Shown one piece after another: positions 20,319 through 30,046 of a DNA stretch of 64,000 nt; position 1 is the first letter of the stretch, and every line of letters begins with the position of its first letter. Under the pieces are notes generated by a model. It searched no databases. It worked only from the letters and a program-made list of their open reading frames with translations, and was not told the DNA's origin. The stretch comes from Sphaerisporangium cinnabarinum (GTDB taxonomy: Bacteria; Actinomycetota; Actinomycetes; Actinomycetales; Cellulomonadaceae), in assembly GCA_003052455.1 (NCBI GenBank), contig QAPD01000019.1, positions 1-64,000 of the forward strand. The letters are read 5' to 3'. Made by a program: the position numbers and the translations under genes.

Positions 20319-20335
20319 GTACCGGCCGGTACCGT
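20319..20335 (+). promoter_or_regulatory. add promoter region with perfect palindrome GTACCGGCCGGTAC
   Basis: A 14-bp perfect palindrome (20319-20332) overlaps the TACCGT -10-like element (20330-20335) that lies six bases before the add ATG. A second copy of its CGGCCGGTACC half occurs at 20290-20300. This places a candidate repressor site on the promoter of adenosine deaminase. Confidence 0.45.
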
Positions 20336-20341
20336 GAGCGC

Positions 20342-21472
20342 ATGACCACCGAGAACGCCCCGCTGACGGTCGACGTCATCCGCGCGCTGCCCAAGGTCGT
20401 GCTGCACGACCACCTCGACGGCGGGCTCCGCCCCGCCACGATCCTCGAGCTCGCCGCCGACGTGGGGCACCAGCTCCCCGCGGACGACGCCGAGGCGCTC
20501 GGCGCCTGGTTCGCGGAGTCCGCGGACTCCGGGTCGCTCGTGCGCTACCTCGAGACGTTCGACCACACGATCGCCGTCATGCAGACGCGCGACGCCCTCG
20601 CCCGCGTGGCCCGCGAGGCCGTGCTCGACCTCGCGCGCGACGGTGTCGTGTACGCCGAGCAGCGCTGGGCGCCCGAGCAGCACCTCCAGCGCGGCCTGAC
20701 CCTCCAGGAGACGGTCGACGCCGTGCAGTCGGGCATCGAGCAGGGCGTCGCCGAGGCGGCCGCGGAGGGGCGGACCATCCGCGTCGGGCAGCTCGTCACC
20801 GCGATGCGGCACGCCGACCGCTGGTCGGAGATCGCGGAGCTCGCGGTCGCGAACCGCGGCAACGGCGTCGTCGGGTTCGACATCGCGGGCGCGGAGGACG
20901 GTTTCCCGCCCTCGCGCCACGTCGAGATCTGGCGCTACCTGGCCGAGCAGAACTTCCCCGTGACGATCCACGCGGGCGAGGCGGCGGGCCCGCAGTCGAT
21001 CGCCGAGGCCGTGCACCTCGGCCAGGCGAGCCGCATCGGCCACGGCGTCCGCATCGTCGAGGACATCGCGTTCGACCCGGAGTTCCCGCACAGCGCCGAG
21101 GGCGAGCCCGGGACGGCCGCGCTCGGCCTCCTCGCGCACTGGGTGCGCGACCACCAGATCCCGCTCGAGCTGTGCCCGTCGTCGAACGTGCAGACCGGGG
21201 CGGCGACGTCGATCGCCGACCACCCGATCACGCGCCTCAAGGAGCTCGACTTCGCGGTCACGCTCAACACCGACAACCGGCTCATGTCGCGCACGACGAT
21301 GACCCAGGAGATGGCGCTCCTCGTCGAGCACGCCGGCTGGACCATCGACGACCTGGCGGACGTCACGATGACCGCCGCGTGGAGCGCGTTCGTGCACCAC
21401 GACGAGCGTCGTGCGCTCGTCGACGACGTCATCCTCCCCGGCTACCAGCAGATCGAAGGAGCGCAGCTGTGA
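20342..21472 (+). CDS. add: adenosine deaminase
   Basis: Hydrolyses adenosine/deoxyadenosine to inosine/deoxyinosine. Zinc and catalytic motifs are all present: HDHLDGGLR near residue 23, HAGEAAGP near 210, HGVRIVED near 236, [10 protein letters not shown] near 280 and NTDNRLMS near 310. 376 residues, slightly longer than average. A leaderless start is likely (TACCGT-six bases-ATG). The stop overlaps the deoC start. Confidence 0.96.
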   Translation: MTTENAPLTVDVIRALPKVVLHDHLDGGLRPATILELAADVGHQLPADDAEALGAWFAESADSGSLVRYLETFDHTIAVMQTRDALARVAREAVLDLARDGVVYAEQRWAPEQHLQRGLTLQETVDAVQSGIEQGVAEAAAEGRTIRVGQLVTAMRHADRWSEIAELAVANRGNGVVGFDIAGAEDGFPPSRHVEIWRYLAEQNFPVTIHAGEAAGPQSIAEAVHLGQASRIGHGVRIVEDIAFDPEFPHSAEGEPGTAALGLLAHWVRDHQIPLELCPSSNVQTGAATSIADHPITRLKELDFAVTLNTDNRLMSRTTMTQEMALLVEHAGWTIDDLADVTMTAAWSAFVHHDERRALVDDVILPGYQQIEGAQL

Positions 21473-22191
21473 GCGACGCGACCGGCACGCAGCCCCTGGA
21501 CGCGGCGGGCCTGGCCCGCTTCGTCGACCACACGCTGCTCAAGCCCGAGGCCACCCCCGCGGACGTCGCGGCGCTCGTCGAGGAGGGCGTCCGCCTGGGC
21601 GTCTACTCCGTGTGCGTCTCCCCGTCGATGCTGCCCCTGGACCCGGCGACCACGCGCGAGCGCGGGCTGCTCGTCGCGACGGTGTGCGGCTTCCCGTCGG
21701 GCAAGCACCACAGCGACGTCAAGGCGTTCGAGGCGGCCCGGTCCGTGCGCGACGGCGCCGACGAGGTCGACATGGTGATCGACGTCGGCGCGGCCAAGGC
21801 CGGCGCCTGGGACGCGGTGCGCGACGACGTCGCGGCGGTCCGCGCCGCCGTGCCCGCGGACCGGGTCCTCAAGGTCATCATCGAGTCCGCCGCGCTCACG
21901 GACCACGAGATCGTCGAGGCGTGCCGCGCGTCCGAGGCGGCGGGCGCCGACTTCGTCAAGACCTCGACCGGGTTCCACCCCGCGGGCGGCGCCTCGACGC
22001 ACGCCGTCTCGATCATGGCCGAGACCGTCGGCGGCCGTCTGGGCGTCAAGGCGTCGGGCGGCGTCCGCACGCTCGCCGACGCCCTCGCCATGATCGAGCA
22101 CGGCGCCACGCGCCTCGGGCTGTCCGGCACCGCCGCCGTCCTCGCGGGGTTCGACGGCACGGACGCCCCCTCTGCCGGGGACGGCTACTGA
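21469..22191 (+). CDS. deoC: deoxyribose-phosphate aldolase
   Basis: Class I aldolase splitting 2-deoxyribose-5-phosphate into acetaldehyde and glyceraldehyde-3-phosphate, the final step of deoxynucleoside catabolism. Catalytic lysine is in [21 protein letters not shown] and [10 protein letters not shown] are further family motifs. 240 residues from GTG 21469, which overlaps the add stop. It connects the salvage enzymes to glycolysis. Confidence 0.96.
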   Translation: MSDATGTQPLDAAGLARFVDHTLLKPEATPADVAALVEEGVRLGVYSVCVSPSMLPLDPATTRERGLLVATVCGFPSGKHHSDVKAFEAARSVRDGADEVDMVIDVGAAKAGAWDAVRDDVAAVRAAVPADRVLKVIIESAALTDHEIVEACRASEAAGADFVKTSTGFHPAGGASTHAVSIMAETVGGRLGVKASGGVRTLADALAMIEHGATRLGLSGTAAVLAGFDGTDAPSAGDGY

Positions 22192-22195
22192 CGCC

Positions 22196-22423
22196 GTGGC
22201 ACGTCTCCTCGACCTGTTCCTGGCGGAGGCGGGACCGGCCACTCGCGCGCGGGTGGCCGCATGGTCCGTCTCGGGCGACGGCTGGACCGAGATCCACGGG
22301 AACCTCGTCGACGTCGAGCTCTTCCGGGCGGAGCGCGTCGCCGTGATCAGCGGGGTCCTCCCGCCCGACGGCGAGGAGCGAGTACCGCTGGACGCGTTCC
22401 TCGTGGCCGCCGCGCAGGTATGA
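22196..22423 (+). CDS. small hypothetical protein downstream of deoC
   Basis: 75 residues, starting at GTG four bases after the deoC stop and ending inside the left arm of a terminator hairpin. Composition and close spacing support a real gene at the end of the add-deoC operon. The short beta-rich-looking sequence (WTEIHGNLVDVELF) matches no family I recognise. Confidence 0.6.
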   Translation: MARLLDLFLAEAGPATRARVAAWSVSGDGWTEIHGNLVDVELFRAERVAVISGVLPPDGEERVPLDAFLVAAAQV

Positions 22424-22479
22424 CGAGCCGGGGTCCCCGGTCGCCGGAGAGGTTCCGGCGACCGGGGACCCCGGCTCGT
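22423..22479. terminator. 25-bp perfect hairpin terminator between convergent operons
   Basis: Arms 22423-22447 and 22455-22479 are fully complementary around a seven-base AGAGGTT loop. It lies between add-deoC-hyp (+) and punA-pmm (-) and should terminate both. Confidence 0.88.
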
Positions 22480-22485
22480 GGTGGC

Positions 22486-24330
22486 TCAGAGACCGAGCGC
22501 GCGCGTCATGTCGGCCTTGACGCGGTCGAGGCGGTCGCGGGCGAAGGCCCGGGCGGCGGTGAGGTCGGCGTGCGAGGCGTCCGGGGCGACGGGCACCACG
22601 ACCTCCAGGTAGCACTTGACCTTCGGCTCGGTGCCGCTCGGGCGCACGACGACGCGCGTGTCGTCCGCCGTGAGGATCCGCACGCCGTCCGTCGGCGGGA
22701 GCCCGTCCAGCCCTGCGGAGAGGTCGGTGACGTCGGAGACGCCGGCGCCCGCGAGGGTGCGCGGGGGAGCGGCCCGCAGGTGCGCCATCGTCTCGCCGAT
22801 GCGGTCGAGGTCCTCGAACCGGGCGGAGAGCTGGTCGCTCACGTGCAGGCCGTGGGCGCGCGCCAGGTCGTCGAGCGCGTCGACGACCGTGCGACCCTCG
22901 GCCTTGAGGCGGTTCGCGAGCTGTGCGACGAGCAGCGCCGCGCTGATGCCGTCCTTGTCCCGGACGTGGGCCGGGTCGACGCAGTAGCCGAGCGCCTCCT
23001 CGTAGCCGAACACGAGGCCGTCGACGCGCGAGATCCACTTGAACCCCGTGAGCGTCGTCGCGGAGCCGAGCCCGTGCGCGGCCGCGATCTTCCCCAGCAG
23101 GCGTGACGACACGATCGAGCACGCGAGCACGCCCCCCGGGACGCCCGACGCGGCGGCACGCCGCGCGACGTCGTCGCCCAGGAGGGCACCGACCTCGTCG
23201 CCGTGCAGCATGCGCCAGCCGTTCGACCGGGCCGTCTCCGCGCCCTGGTAGGTCCCGACGCGCGGGTCGAGCACCGCGACGGCGCACCGGTCGGCGTCGG
23301 GGTCGTTCGCGAGCACGACGTCGGCCGCCGCGTCCTGCGCGACGGCGAGCGCGAGGTCCATCGCGCCCGGCTCCTCGGGGTTGGGGAACGCGACGGACGG
23401 GAAGTCGGGGTTCGGGTCGAGCTGCTCCTCGACGGGCACGACCTCCGTGAAGCCCGCGTCGCGCAGCACGTGCGCGACCGTCTCGCCGCCCACGCCGTGC
23501 AGCGCCGTGGTGACGACCTTGAGGTCGCGCCGTGCGCCGTCGGACAGCGCGAGGACCGACCGCTCGTAGGCGACGACGACCTCGGGGTCCAGCACGGTCC
23601 ACCCGGACGACGCGCGCGGGACGGACCGCGCCGGCCCGACGGCCGCGATCGCGGCGGCGATGTGCGCGTCGTACGGCGGGACGATCTGGGCGCCCTGGCC
23701 CGAGTCGGTGACGACGCGGCCGCCGAGGTAGACCTTGTACCCGTTGTCGGCGGGCGGGTTGTGGCTCGCGGTCACCATGACGCCCGCGTCGGCGCCGAGG
23801 TGGCGCACCGCGAACGCGAGGACGGGGGTCGGCAGGGCCGACGGCAGGACGAGCACGTCGAGGCCCGCCGCGGTGAGCACGGCCGCGCTGTCCACCGCGA
23901 ACGTGCGGGAACGGTGCCGCGCGTCGAACCCGACGACGACGCGCGGGCGCGCCGCACCGCCCGCGCCCGCCGGACCGAGGGTGTCGAGCAGGTAGGCGCC
24001 CAGGCCCGCGGCCGCACGGATCACGACCGCGCGGTTCATGCGGTGCGGTCCCGCCTCCATGCGCCCGCGCAGCCCGGCCGTGCCGAACTCGAGCGGGCCG
24101 GAGAACCGGTCCCGCAGGTCGGCGAGCGCGCGCACGCGGACGTCGTGCTTGCGCGGGTCCGGGGAGTCGACGAGCTCGAGCAGGCGGCGGAGCTCGTCCT
24201 GGTCGCCCGCGTCGACGTCGTCGTCGATCCACGCCGTGACGCGCCCGAGGAACGCCGCGTGGTCGGTCCCCGGGTCGAAGGTCGGGTCGTCGGCCGGGTC
24301 GGCCCGGCGCCCCGCAGTGCGGTCCGTCAT
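22486..24330 (-). CDS. phospho-sugar mutase (PgcA/ManB-like; possible phosphopentomutase role)
   Basis: Alpha-D-phosphohexomutase superfamily enzyme moving phosphate between C1 and C5/C6 of a sugar. The phosphoserine loop VTASHNPP, metal loop NDPDADRCA and phosphate-binding RPSGTEPKVK are intact; FGTAGLRGRM is the N-terminal signature. 614 residues, the longer PgcA/PGM2-like subtype, which includes phosphopentomutases. It begins one base after the purine nucleoside phosphorylase stop. That pairing suggests it converts (deoxy)ribose-1-phosphate to the 5-phosphate for DeoC; phosphomannomutase activity for ManC is an alternative. Confidence 0.88.
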   Translation of the reverse strand: MTDRTAGRRADPADDPTFDPGTDHAAFLGRVTAWIDDDVDAGDQDELRRLLELVDSPDPRKHDVRVRALADLRDRFSGPLEFGTAGLRGRMEAGPHRMNRAVVIRAAAGLGAYLLDTLGPAGAGGAARPRVVVGFDARHRSRTFAVDSAAVLTAAGLDVLVLPSALPTPVLAFAVRHLGADAGVMVTASHNPPADNGYKVYLGGRVVTDSGQGAQIVPPYDAHIAAAIAAVGPARSVPRASSGWTVLDPEVVVAYERSVLALSDGARRDLKVVTTALHGVGGETVAHVLRDAGFTEVVPVEEQLDPNPDFPSVAFPNPEEPGAMDLALAVAQDAAADVVLANDPDADRCAVAVLDPRVGTYQGAETARSNGWRMLHGDEVGALLGDDVARRAAASGVPGGVLACSIVSSRLLGKIAAAHGLGSATTLTGFKWISRVDGLVFGYEEALGYCVDPAHVRDKDGISAALLVAQLANRLKAEGRTVVDALDDLARAHGLHVSDQLSARFEDLDRIGETMAHLRAAPPRTLAGAGVSDVTDLSAGLDGLPPTDGVRILTADDTRVVVRPSGTEPKVKCYLEVVVPVAPDASHADLTAARAFARDRLDRVKADMTRALGL

Positions 24331-24331
24331 G

Positions 24332-25183
24332 TCACACCAGCTTCGCGATGTCGGCCAGGAGGGCGCTGATCCGGGGTCCCGCGGCCTGGCCGGCCTCGAT
24401 GACCTCGGCGTGGGAGAGCGGCGTCGGGCTGATCCCGGCGGCGAGGTTCGTCACGAGCGAGACGCCGAGCACCTCCAGGCCGCAGTGCCGGGCCGCGATG
24501 GCCTCGAGCGTCGTGGACATGCCGACGAGGTCGGCGCCGAGGATCCCGGCCATCCGGACCTCGGCCGGCGTCTCGTAGTGCGGCCCGGGGAACTGCGCGT
24601 ACACGCCCTCGGGCAGCGTCGGATCCACGCGGTGCGCGAGCTCGCGCAGGCGCGGCGAGTACACGTCGGTGAGGTCGACGAACGTCGGCCCCTCCAGCGG
24701 GCTGCGGGCCGTCAGGTTGATGTGGTCGGAGAGGAGGACGGGCGTGCCCGCGCCCCACTCCTGGTTGAGCCCGCCGCACCCGTTGGTGAGGATGAGCGTC
24801 TCCGCGCCCGTCGCGGCGGCCGTGCGCACGCCGTGCACGACGGCGCGCACCCCCTTGCCCTCGTACAGGTGTGTGCGCGAGCCGAGCACCAGGGCGTGCC
24901 GCACCGAGCCGTCGGCGCGCTCGACCCGGATGGACCGCGTCACCGAGAGGTGGCCCGCGACCGCGGGCGCGGAGAAGCCGGGGATCTCGTGCGTCGGGAC
25001 CTCCGCGACGACCTCGCCGAGCAGCTCGGCGGCGCCGCCCCAGCCCGACCCGAGCACGAGAGCCATGTCGTGACCCTCGACCCCGGTGGCCTGCGCGATG
25101 TGGTCGGCCGCGGCCCGGGCCACGAGGAAGGGGTCGGTCGCGGGATCGTCGAGCGGGGGTGTGCTCGGAGGCGTCGTCGTCAT
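24332..25183 (-). CDS. punA: purine-nucleoside phosphorylase
   Basis: Phosphorolyses inosine/guanosine and their deoxy forms to base plus sugar-1-phosphate. Trimeric-type signatures: LVLGSGWGG at the N-terminus, GRTH-like GSRTHLYEGKG, TNGCGGLN, GPHYETPAEVRM and VGMSTTLEAI, then VTNLAAG. 283 residues. ATG 25183 is chosen; a TAGCCT element (25191-25196 on the minus strand) ends seven bases before it, so the message is probably leaderless. It forms an operon with the phospho-sugar mutase. Confidence 0.94.
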   Translation of the reverse strand: MTTTPPSTPPLDDPATDPFLVARAAADHIAQATGVEGHDMALVLGSGWGGAAELLGEVVAEVPTHEIPGFSAPAVAGHLSVTRSIRVERADGSVRHALVLGSRTHLYEGKGVRAVVHGVRTAAATGAETLILTNGCGGLNQEWGAGTPVLLSDHINLTARSPLEGPTFVDLTDVYSPRLRELAHRVDPTLPEGVYAQFPGPHYETPAEVRMAGILGADLVGMSTTLEAIAARHCGLEVLGVSLVTNLAAGISPTPLSHAEVIEAGQAAGPRISALLADIAKLV

Positions 25184-25313
25184 GGTCGCAAGGCTAGTCC
25201 GTCCCACGGCGCGCGACCTGACGAGCAGCGCCGTCGCGCGCGCGACCCCGGACCGGCCGCGACGTCTCGCATGCTGACACCGAGCGACGCGACGGCCTGA
25301 CAGAATGTCCGGC

Positions 25314-26768
25314 GTGACGCACGTGAGCATGGACTCCTCGACCGCCCCGGACAGCACCCGCATCGTCGTCGTGGGGGGTGGGCCCGGCGGCTACGAGGCG
25401 GCCCTCGTCGCCCGTCGTCTCGGTGCCGACGTCACGGTCGTCGAGCGCCACGGCCTCGGCGGCGCGGCCGTCCTCACGGACGTCGTCCCCTCCAAGACGC
25501 TCATCGCCACCGCCGACTGGATGACCATCGCCGAGCGCGCGGCCGAGCTCGGCATCCGTCTCCCCGTCGACACCGCCAAGGCGCAGCACCCCGCGATGCG
25601 GCGGCACATCGTCGACCTCGAGGCCGTCAACACGCGCGTCATGGCGCTCGCGGCGGCACAGTCCGCCGACATCCACGCGCGGCTGGAGCGCGAGGGCGTG
25701 CGCGTCGTCATCGGCGAGGGCCGGCTCGACGGCCCCGAGCGCGTCGTGGTCGATGCGCCCGACGGCACCGACGGGCCGCTCGTGCTCGACGCCGACGTCA
25801 TCCTGCTCGCGCTCGGCGCGACGCCGCGCGTGCTGCCCACCGCGCAGCCCGACGGCGAGCGCATCCTCACGTGGACGCAGCTCTACAACCTCTCCGAGCT
25901 GCCGGAGCGGCTCATCGTCGTGGGGTCGGGCGTCACGGGCGCCGAGTTCGCGGGCGCGTACAACGCGCTGGGCTCGGACGTCGTGCTCGTGTCCAGCCGC
26001 GACCGCGTGCTCCCCGGCGAGGACGCCGACGCCGCCGAGCTGCTCGAGGGCGTGTTCCGCTCGCGCGGCATGACGGTCATGTCCCGCTCGCGCGCCGAGT
26101 CCGCCGAGCGCACCGAGGACGGCGTCCGCGTCACGCTCTCCGACGGCCGTGTCGTCGAGGGCTCGCACGTGCTCATCGCCGTCGGCGCGATCCCCTCGAC
26201 GAGCGGCATCGGCCTCGAGGAGGCCGGGGTCCGGCTCACGCCCAGCGGGCACGTCGAGGTGGACAAGGTGTCGCGCACCTCGGTGCGCGGGATCTACGCC
26301 GCGGGCGACTGCACCGGCGTGCTGCCCCTCGCGTCCGTCGCGGCGATGCAGGGCCGTGTCGCCATGTCGCACGCGCTCGGCGACGCCGTCGTGCCGATCA
26401 AGCTGCGGACCGTCGCGGCGAACATCTTCACCGCGCCCGAGATCGCGACCGTCGGGTACAGCGAGGAGCAGCTCAAGGCGCAGAGCAGCAAGTACGTGAC
26501 GACCGTGCTGCCGCTCGCCCGCAACCCGCGCGCCAAGATGCTCGGCATGCGCGACGGCTTCGTCAAGCTGTTCGCGCACCCCGAGGCCGGGGTCGTGCTG
26601 GGCGGCGTCGTCGTCGCCCCGCGCGCGAGCGAGCTCGTGTTCCCCATCACGCTCGCGGTCTCGCACCGCCTCACGGTCGACGACGTCGCGTCGGCCTTCA
26701 CGGTCTACCCGTCGCTCAGCGGCTCGATCGCCGAGGTGGCGCGCATGCTGCACCACCGGGAGGACTGA
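25314..26768 (+). CDS. lpdA: LpdA-type NAD(P)H quinone reductase / flavoprotein disulfide reductase homologue
   Basis: FAD and NAD(P)-dependent oxidoreductase of the lipoamide dehydrogenase fold. Residues near 20 give GGGPGGYEAA; GSGVTGAEFAGAY is the second dinucleotide site; IYAAGDCTGVLPLASVA binds FAD. The expected redox-active CxxxxC after the first motif is replaced by GLGGAAVLTDVVPSK, so it cannot reduce lipoamide. This matches mycobacterial LpdA (Rv3303c), reported as a quinone reductase. The GTG at 25314 follows CAGAAT (25301-25306) by seven bases; ATG 25305 or 25329 are alternatives. Confidence 0.87.
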   Translation: MTHVSMDSSTAPDSTRIVVVGGGPGGYEAALVARRLGADVTVVERHGLGGAAVLTDVVPSKTLIATADWMTIAERAAELGIRLPVDTAKAQHPAMRRHIVDLEAVNTRVMALAAAQSADIHARLEREGVRVVIGEGRLDGPERVVVDAPDGTDGPLVLDADVILLALGATPRVLPTAQPDGERILTWTQLYNLSELPERLIVVGSGVTGAEFAGAYNALGSDVVLVSSRDRVLPGEDADAAELLEGVFRSRGMTVMSRSRAESAERTEDGVRVTLSDGRVVEGSHVLIAVGAIPSTSGIGLEEAGVRLTPSGHVEVDKVSRTSVRGIYAAGDCTGVLPLASVAAMQGRVAMSHALGDAVVPIKLRTVAANIFTAPEIATVGYSEEQLKAQSSKYVTTVLPLARNPRAKMLGMRDGFVKLFAHPEAGVVLGGVVVAPRASELVFPITLAVSHRLTVDDVASAFTVYPSLSGSIAEVARMLHHRED

Positions 26769-26772
26769 GCGC

Positions 26773-26791
26773 CTGTCGGCGGTCCCGACAG
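26773..26791. terminator. short hairpin between lpdA and shikimate-kinase-like gene
   Basis: CTGTCGG and CCGACAG form a seven-base-pair stem with a five-base loop between two convergent stop codons. Weak but well placed. Confidence 0.4.
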
Positions 26792-26801
26792 CCGCGCGGG
26801 G

Positions 26802-27371
26802 TCAGGCCAGCGCGGCGGCCAGCCGGCGGGCGCTCGCGGAGACGTCCTCCGTGCCCGTGACGAACGTGCGGTGCGCGAGGCTCCGCGTCCCCGGGTCGTC
26901 GAACCACTCGGCGAGGAAGTCGTGCCCCGCCGGTCGCCAGTCGGTGCCCTTGGTCGCGAGGGAACGGGCCCGCAGCACGCCGAGCGCGTGCTCGCGGTCG
27001 GTGCTCGGCAGCACGAGGACGACGTGCGGCACGGACGCGAGCGCGGCGCGGACCCGGGCGAGCTGCGCGGGGTCGGTGTACGACGCGTGCCCGGCGCCGA
27101 GCGCCAGGACCGTGCCGGGATGCTCCGCGACCGCGCGCTCGGCGGCGTGCGCGCGGGCGGGCTCCCACTCGCGCTCCGCCGCCACGCGGCCGACCACGCC
27201 GACGCGCTCGACGAGGCGGTCGACGCTCCACCCGACCTCGGGGTAGTAGCGGTCGGCCACGGCGTCGAGGTCGACGAACGACACCCCGAGCCGCTGCGCG
27301 ACGAGCGCGCCGAGCGTCGACTTGCCGGTCGCCGCGGGCCCGAGGAGGACGAGGAGCGGAACCTCCGGCAC
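26802..27371 (-). CDS. P-loop small-molecule kinase (shikimate kinase-like)
   Basis: 189-residue nucleotide kinase with Walker A GPAATGKST at residue 11 and FVDLDAVADRYY, recalling the shikimate/gluconate kinase layout. The shikimate-binding Arg-Gly-Gly motifs of AroK are not clear, and the gene is far from any aro cluster, so the substrate is unknown. GTG 27371 is separated by one base from the preceding stop. Confidence 0.68.
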   Translation of the reverse strand: MPEVPLLVLLGPAATGKSTLGALVAQRLGVSFVDLDAVADRYYPEVGWSVDRLVERVGVVGRVAAEREWEPARAHAAERAVAEHPGTVLALGAGHASYTDPAQLARVRAALASVPHVVLVLPSTDREHALGVLRARSLATKGTDWRPAGHDFLAEWFDDPGTRSLAHRTFVTGTEDVSASARRLAAALA

Positions 27372-27372
27372 G

Positions 27373-27846
27373 TCAGAGCCGGCCGTCGAGACGCAGGCTC
27401 CCGTCCGCCCAGGCGAGCTCGGTCAGCTGGAAGCCGGGGAACGTGTGCTCGAGCACGCCGCCGAGCAGCGCCTGCACGTCGACCGCGACGCGCGCCTCGG
27501 GCAGCACGCGCACGGCCTCGGGCGGCAGGCCGTGCGAGCGCAGGGCGCCCTGCAGCGGTGCCTCGACGAAGCCGAGGAGCTTGTGGGCGGGCAGGCCGGC
27601 GGCGCTCGCCTCGACCGCGAGCACCGCGGTGCCCGCGACGACGGACTCCACGCGCAGCGTCGCGCGGACGACCGGGACGAGCCGGGCCGCGAGCCGGAGG
27701 GCCGACGGCGGGTCGGGCACCTCGCGCAGGTCGACGACGACCCGCACGTCGTCGCCCTCGCTCGCGACCGACCGCACGTACGGCGGCAGGCCGCCCGTCG
27801 CGCGGGCGATCTCGACGGCCTCGGTCACGGTCAGCTCGATGCGCAC
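27373..27846 (-). CDS. hypothetical protein, actinobacterial type
   Basis: 157 residues, no signal peptide or membrane segment; amphipathic strands with repeated Val/Leu suggest a compact beta-rich fold. I recognise no family. The GTG start has a TAGGGT -10-like element (27853-27858 on the minus strand) exactly six bases upstream, so it heads a two-gene operon with the kinase that follows after one base. Confidence 0.7.
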   Translation of the reverse strand: MRIELTVTEAVEIARATGGLPPYVRSVASEGDDVRVVVDLREVPDPPSALRLAARLVPVVRATLRVESVVAGTAVLAVEASAAGLPAHKLLGFVEAPLQGALRSHGLPPEAVRVLPEARVAVDVQALLGGVLEHTFPGFQLTELAWADGSLRLDGRL

Positions 27847-27928
27847 CCGTCGACCCTAACCCGCCGCCCCGCGCCCGGTCGGGGGCACGGGCACCAGGAC
27901 CTCAGGCGGGGGCGGGCTGGACGGGGTC

Positions 27929-29936
27929 TCAGTCCTGCGCGCGGAGGTCGGCGAGGAGGGGGCGGTGGTCGGACGTCGTGACGTCGAGGACCTCGACCGA
28001 CCGGAACGTCACCGCGGGCGAGCCGAGGACCCAGTCGATGCGGTGCGCCGGGGCGACCGCGGGGGAGGTGAGCGCCGCGGGGTCGCCCGCGACGTCCTGC
28101 CCGCTCTCGAGCCCCGCGTCCTCGAGCAGGACGATCTCGTCCCAGCCCGGCTCCGCGTTGAGGTCGCCCGCCAGGACGTACGCCTCCTCCACGGGCTCCG
28201 CGGCGAGGAGCGCGTCGAGCTGGTCGAGGCGCGTCGGGGTGTTCCCCTCCCGGTGCTGCACGTGCACGGACGTCACGCGCACCGGGACGCCCGCGGCGTC
28301 GATCGTCGCGGAGAGGGCCGAGCGTTCCTGGGGGCCGGCGCCGTAGGGGAGGGCGTGGCGCACGACGTCGGTGAGGTCGCCCCGCAGCGGGTCCCAGAGG
28401 ATCGCGTTGCCGAACTGGCGGTCGGCCGCGGGCGCGAAGACGACGCGCATGCCCGTCGCGCGCGCGAGGTACGTCGCCATGTCGGCCCCGCCGCCGAGCA
28501 CCCAGCCGCGGGACACCTCCTGGAGCGTGACGACGTCGGCCCCGGACTCCGCGATCGTCGCCGCCATCTCGTCGAGCCGGACCGACGGGTCGGCGCTCAC
28601 GCCGTAGTGCAGGTTCCAGTCCAGCAGCCGGAGGTCGCCTACGGGGTGGTCCGCGACGGCGGACGTCGTCGTCGGCACGTGGACCTGGGTGACGCCGACG
28701 AGCGCGAGGAGCGCGACCGCGCCCCCGAGGGCGAGCGCGAGCGGTCCGCGCTCCTGGCGGGAGGCCGGCTCGTCGTCGGGGCTCGTCGGGGCGCGCCGCC
28801 CGGCGACCACGGCGGGGACCGCCACGGCGAGCGCGGCCGCGACGGGCAGCAGGGCGTGGGGGAACGGCAGCGGCACGTCGTACTCGAGCTGGTAGCCCAG
28901 CAGCGGGACGGCGGCGCCGAGGCCGGCGACGCTCGCGGCACCGGCGAGCCGGAGCCAGGTGAGCGGCAGCGCCGGGCGGGTCAGCGCGAGGGCGAGCGTG
29001 CGCGCCGCGACGGGGACCAGCACGACGAGCAGGGCGAGCAGCGCCCAGCCCCACGGGCCCGGCCCGGCGACGCGGGGGACCGCGAGCAGGACGACGGCGA
29101 CGCCGGCCACGAGCACCGCGGGCGAGAGCCACGCCCGACCGGGCCCGGACCGCGCGGCGCGCGGGACGGCCCACGCCGTGAGCAGCGCGGCGACGGCGAG
29201 ACCGGCGACCGCGAACGGGAGCGCGACGCCCGTCTGCGCCGCCGCGAACGCCGGGTTGACCAGCACCTGCACGGCGAGCGCGACGAACGGGCCGAGCACC
29301 CACAGCCCGCGCGACCCCGGCAGGGCGTCGCGCCCGCGCAGCACCCACGCGCAGGCGAGCGCCGCCCCCGTGACGGCGACCGTCACGACCCACGCGCCGA
29401 CGTCGGCCCGCCAGTAGGCGTCCCACGTGCCCAGGGTCGCGCTGAGCGCCGCCGCGAGGAGGGCGCCGAGCGCGACGCCCAGGGCCACGAGGCGGCCCCG
29501 CGCGAGGCCCCCGGTCGCGCCCGCGCGGGCGCCGCTCGCGAACCCCGCCACGAGGACGAGCACACCGATCCCGAGGGCGACCGTCGCGAGACCCACGCCG
29601 TACCGGACGAGCCCGAGGTCCGCGCCCGAGGCGATCGCCGCGCCGAGCCCCCTGGAGCACGAGCCGCGCCAGGGCGAGCGCGGAGACGGCGAGCAGCACC
29701 ACGCGGCCGGTGAGCTCGAGCCGCGCGGCGATCATCGCGACGAGCAGCCCCGGCGCCGCGTACGTCGCGAGGGCCGTCAGGGCCACGGTGACGACCCCTG
29801 CGGAGAACGCGTGGTCGAGCAGCGGGCCGCTCGACCGCACGAGCTCGACCACCGTCGCCGTGACGGTGACGACGAGGAGCAGCGTGGCGAGGTCGGCGCG
29901 GTCGCGCGGGACGGCAGGGGCCGGCGCGGGGTTCAC
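27929..29936 (-). pseudogene. membrane-anchored endonuclease/exonuclease/phosphatase-family protein, frameshifted
   Basis: C-terminal DNase I-like (EEP) domain: DLRLLDWNLHYGV, VTLQEVSRGW, VLAGDLNAEP and a closing TSDHRPLLADL, plus an N-terminal region with nine or more hydrophobic helices. The frame that carries the C-terminus has no good start, while the preceding ~95 residues (from GTG 29936: VNPAPAPAVPRDRAD, helices) continue the membrane domain in another frame. Dropping one base from the C5 run at 29648-29652 joins them smoothly (LVLQG-LGAAIASG). Either a real frameshift mutation, phase variation at a homopolymer, or a sequencing error. Substrate unknown; phosphodiesterase role by family only. 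Confidence 0.72.
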
Positions 29937-30046
29937 GAGACGTGACGCTACCGCCCCGGGCGCGCGCGGCACAGGGCGGGCTCGGGCGGGAGCCAGGGGG
30001 TGGTCGGACGCCGGGGCCGGGCCCGGCCGTACGGCCGGTGCCGCCG

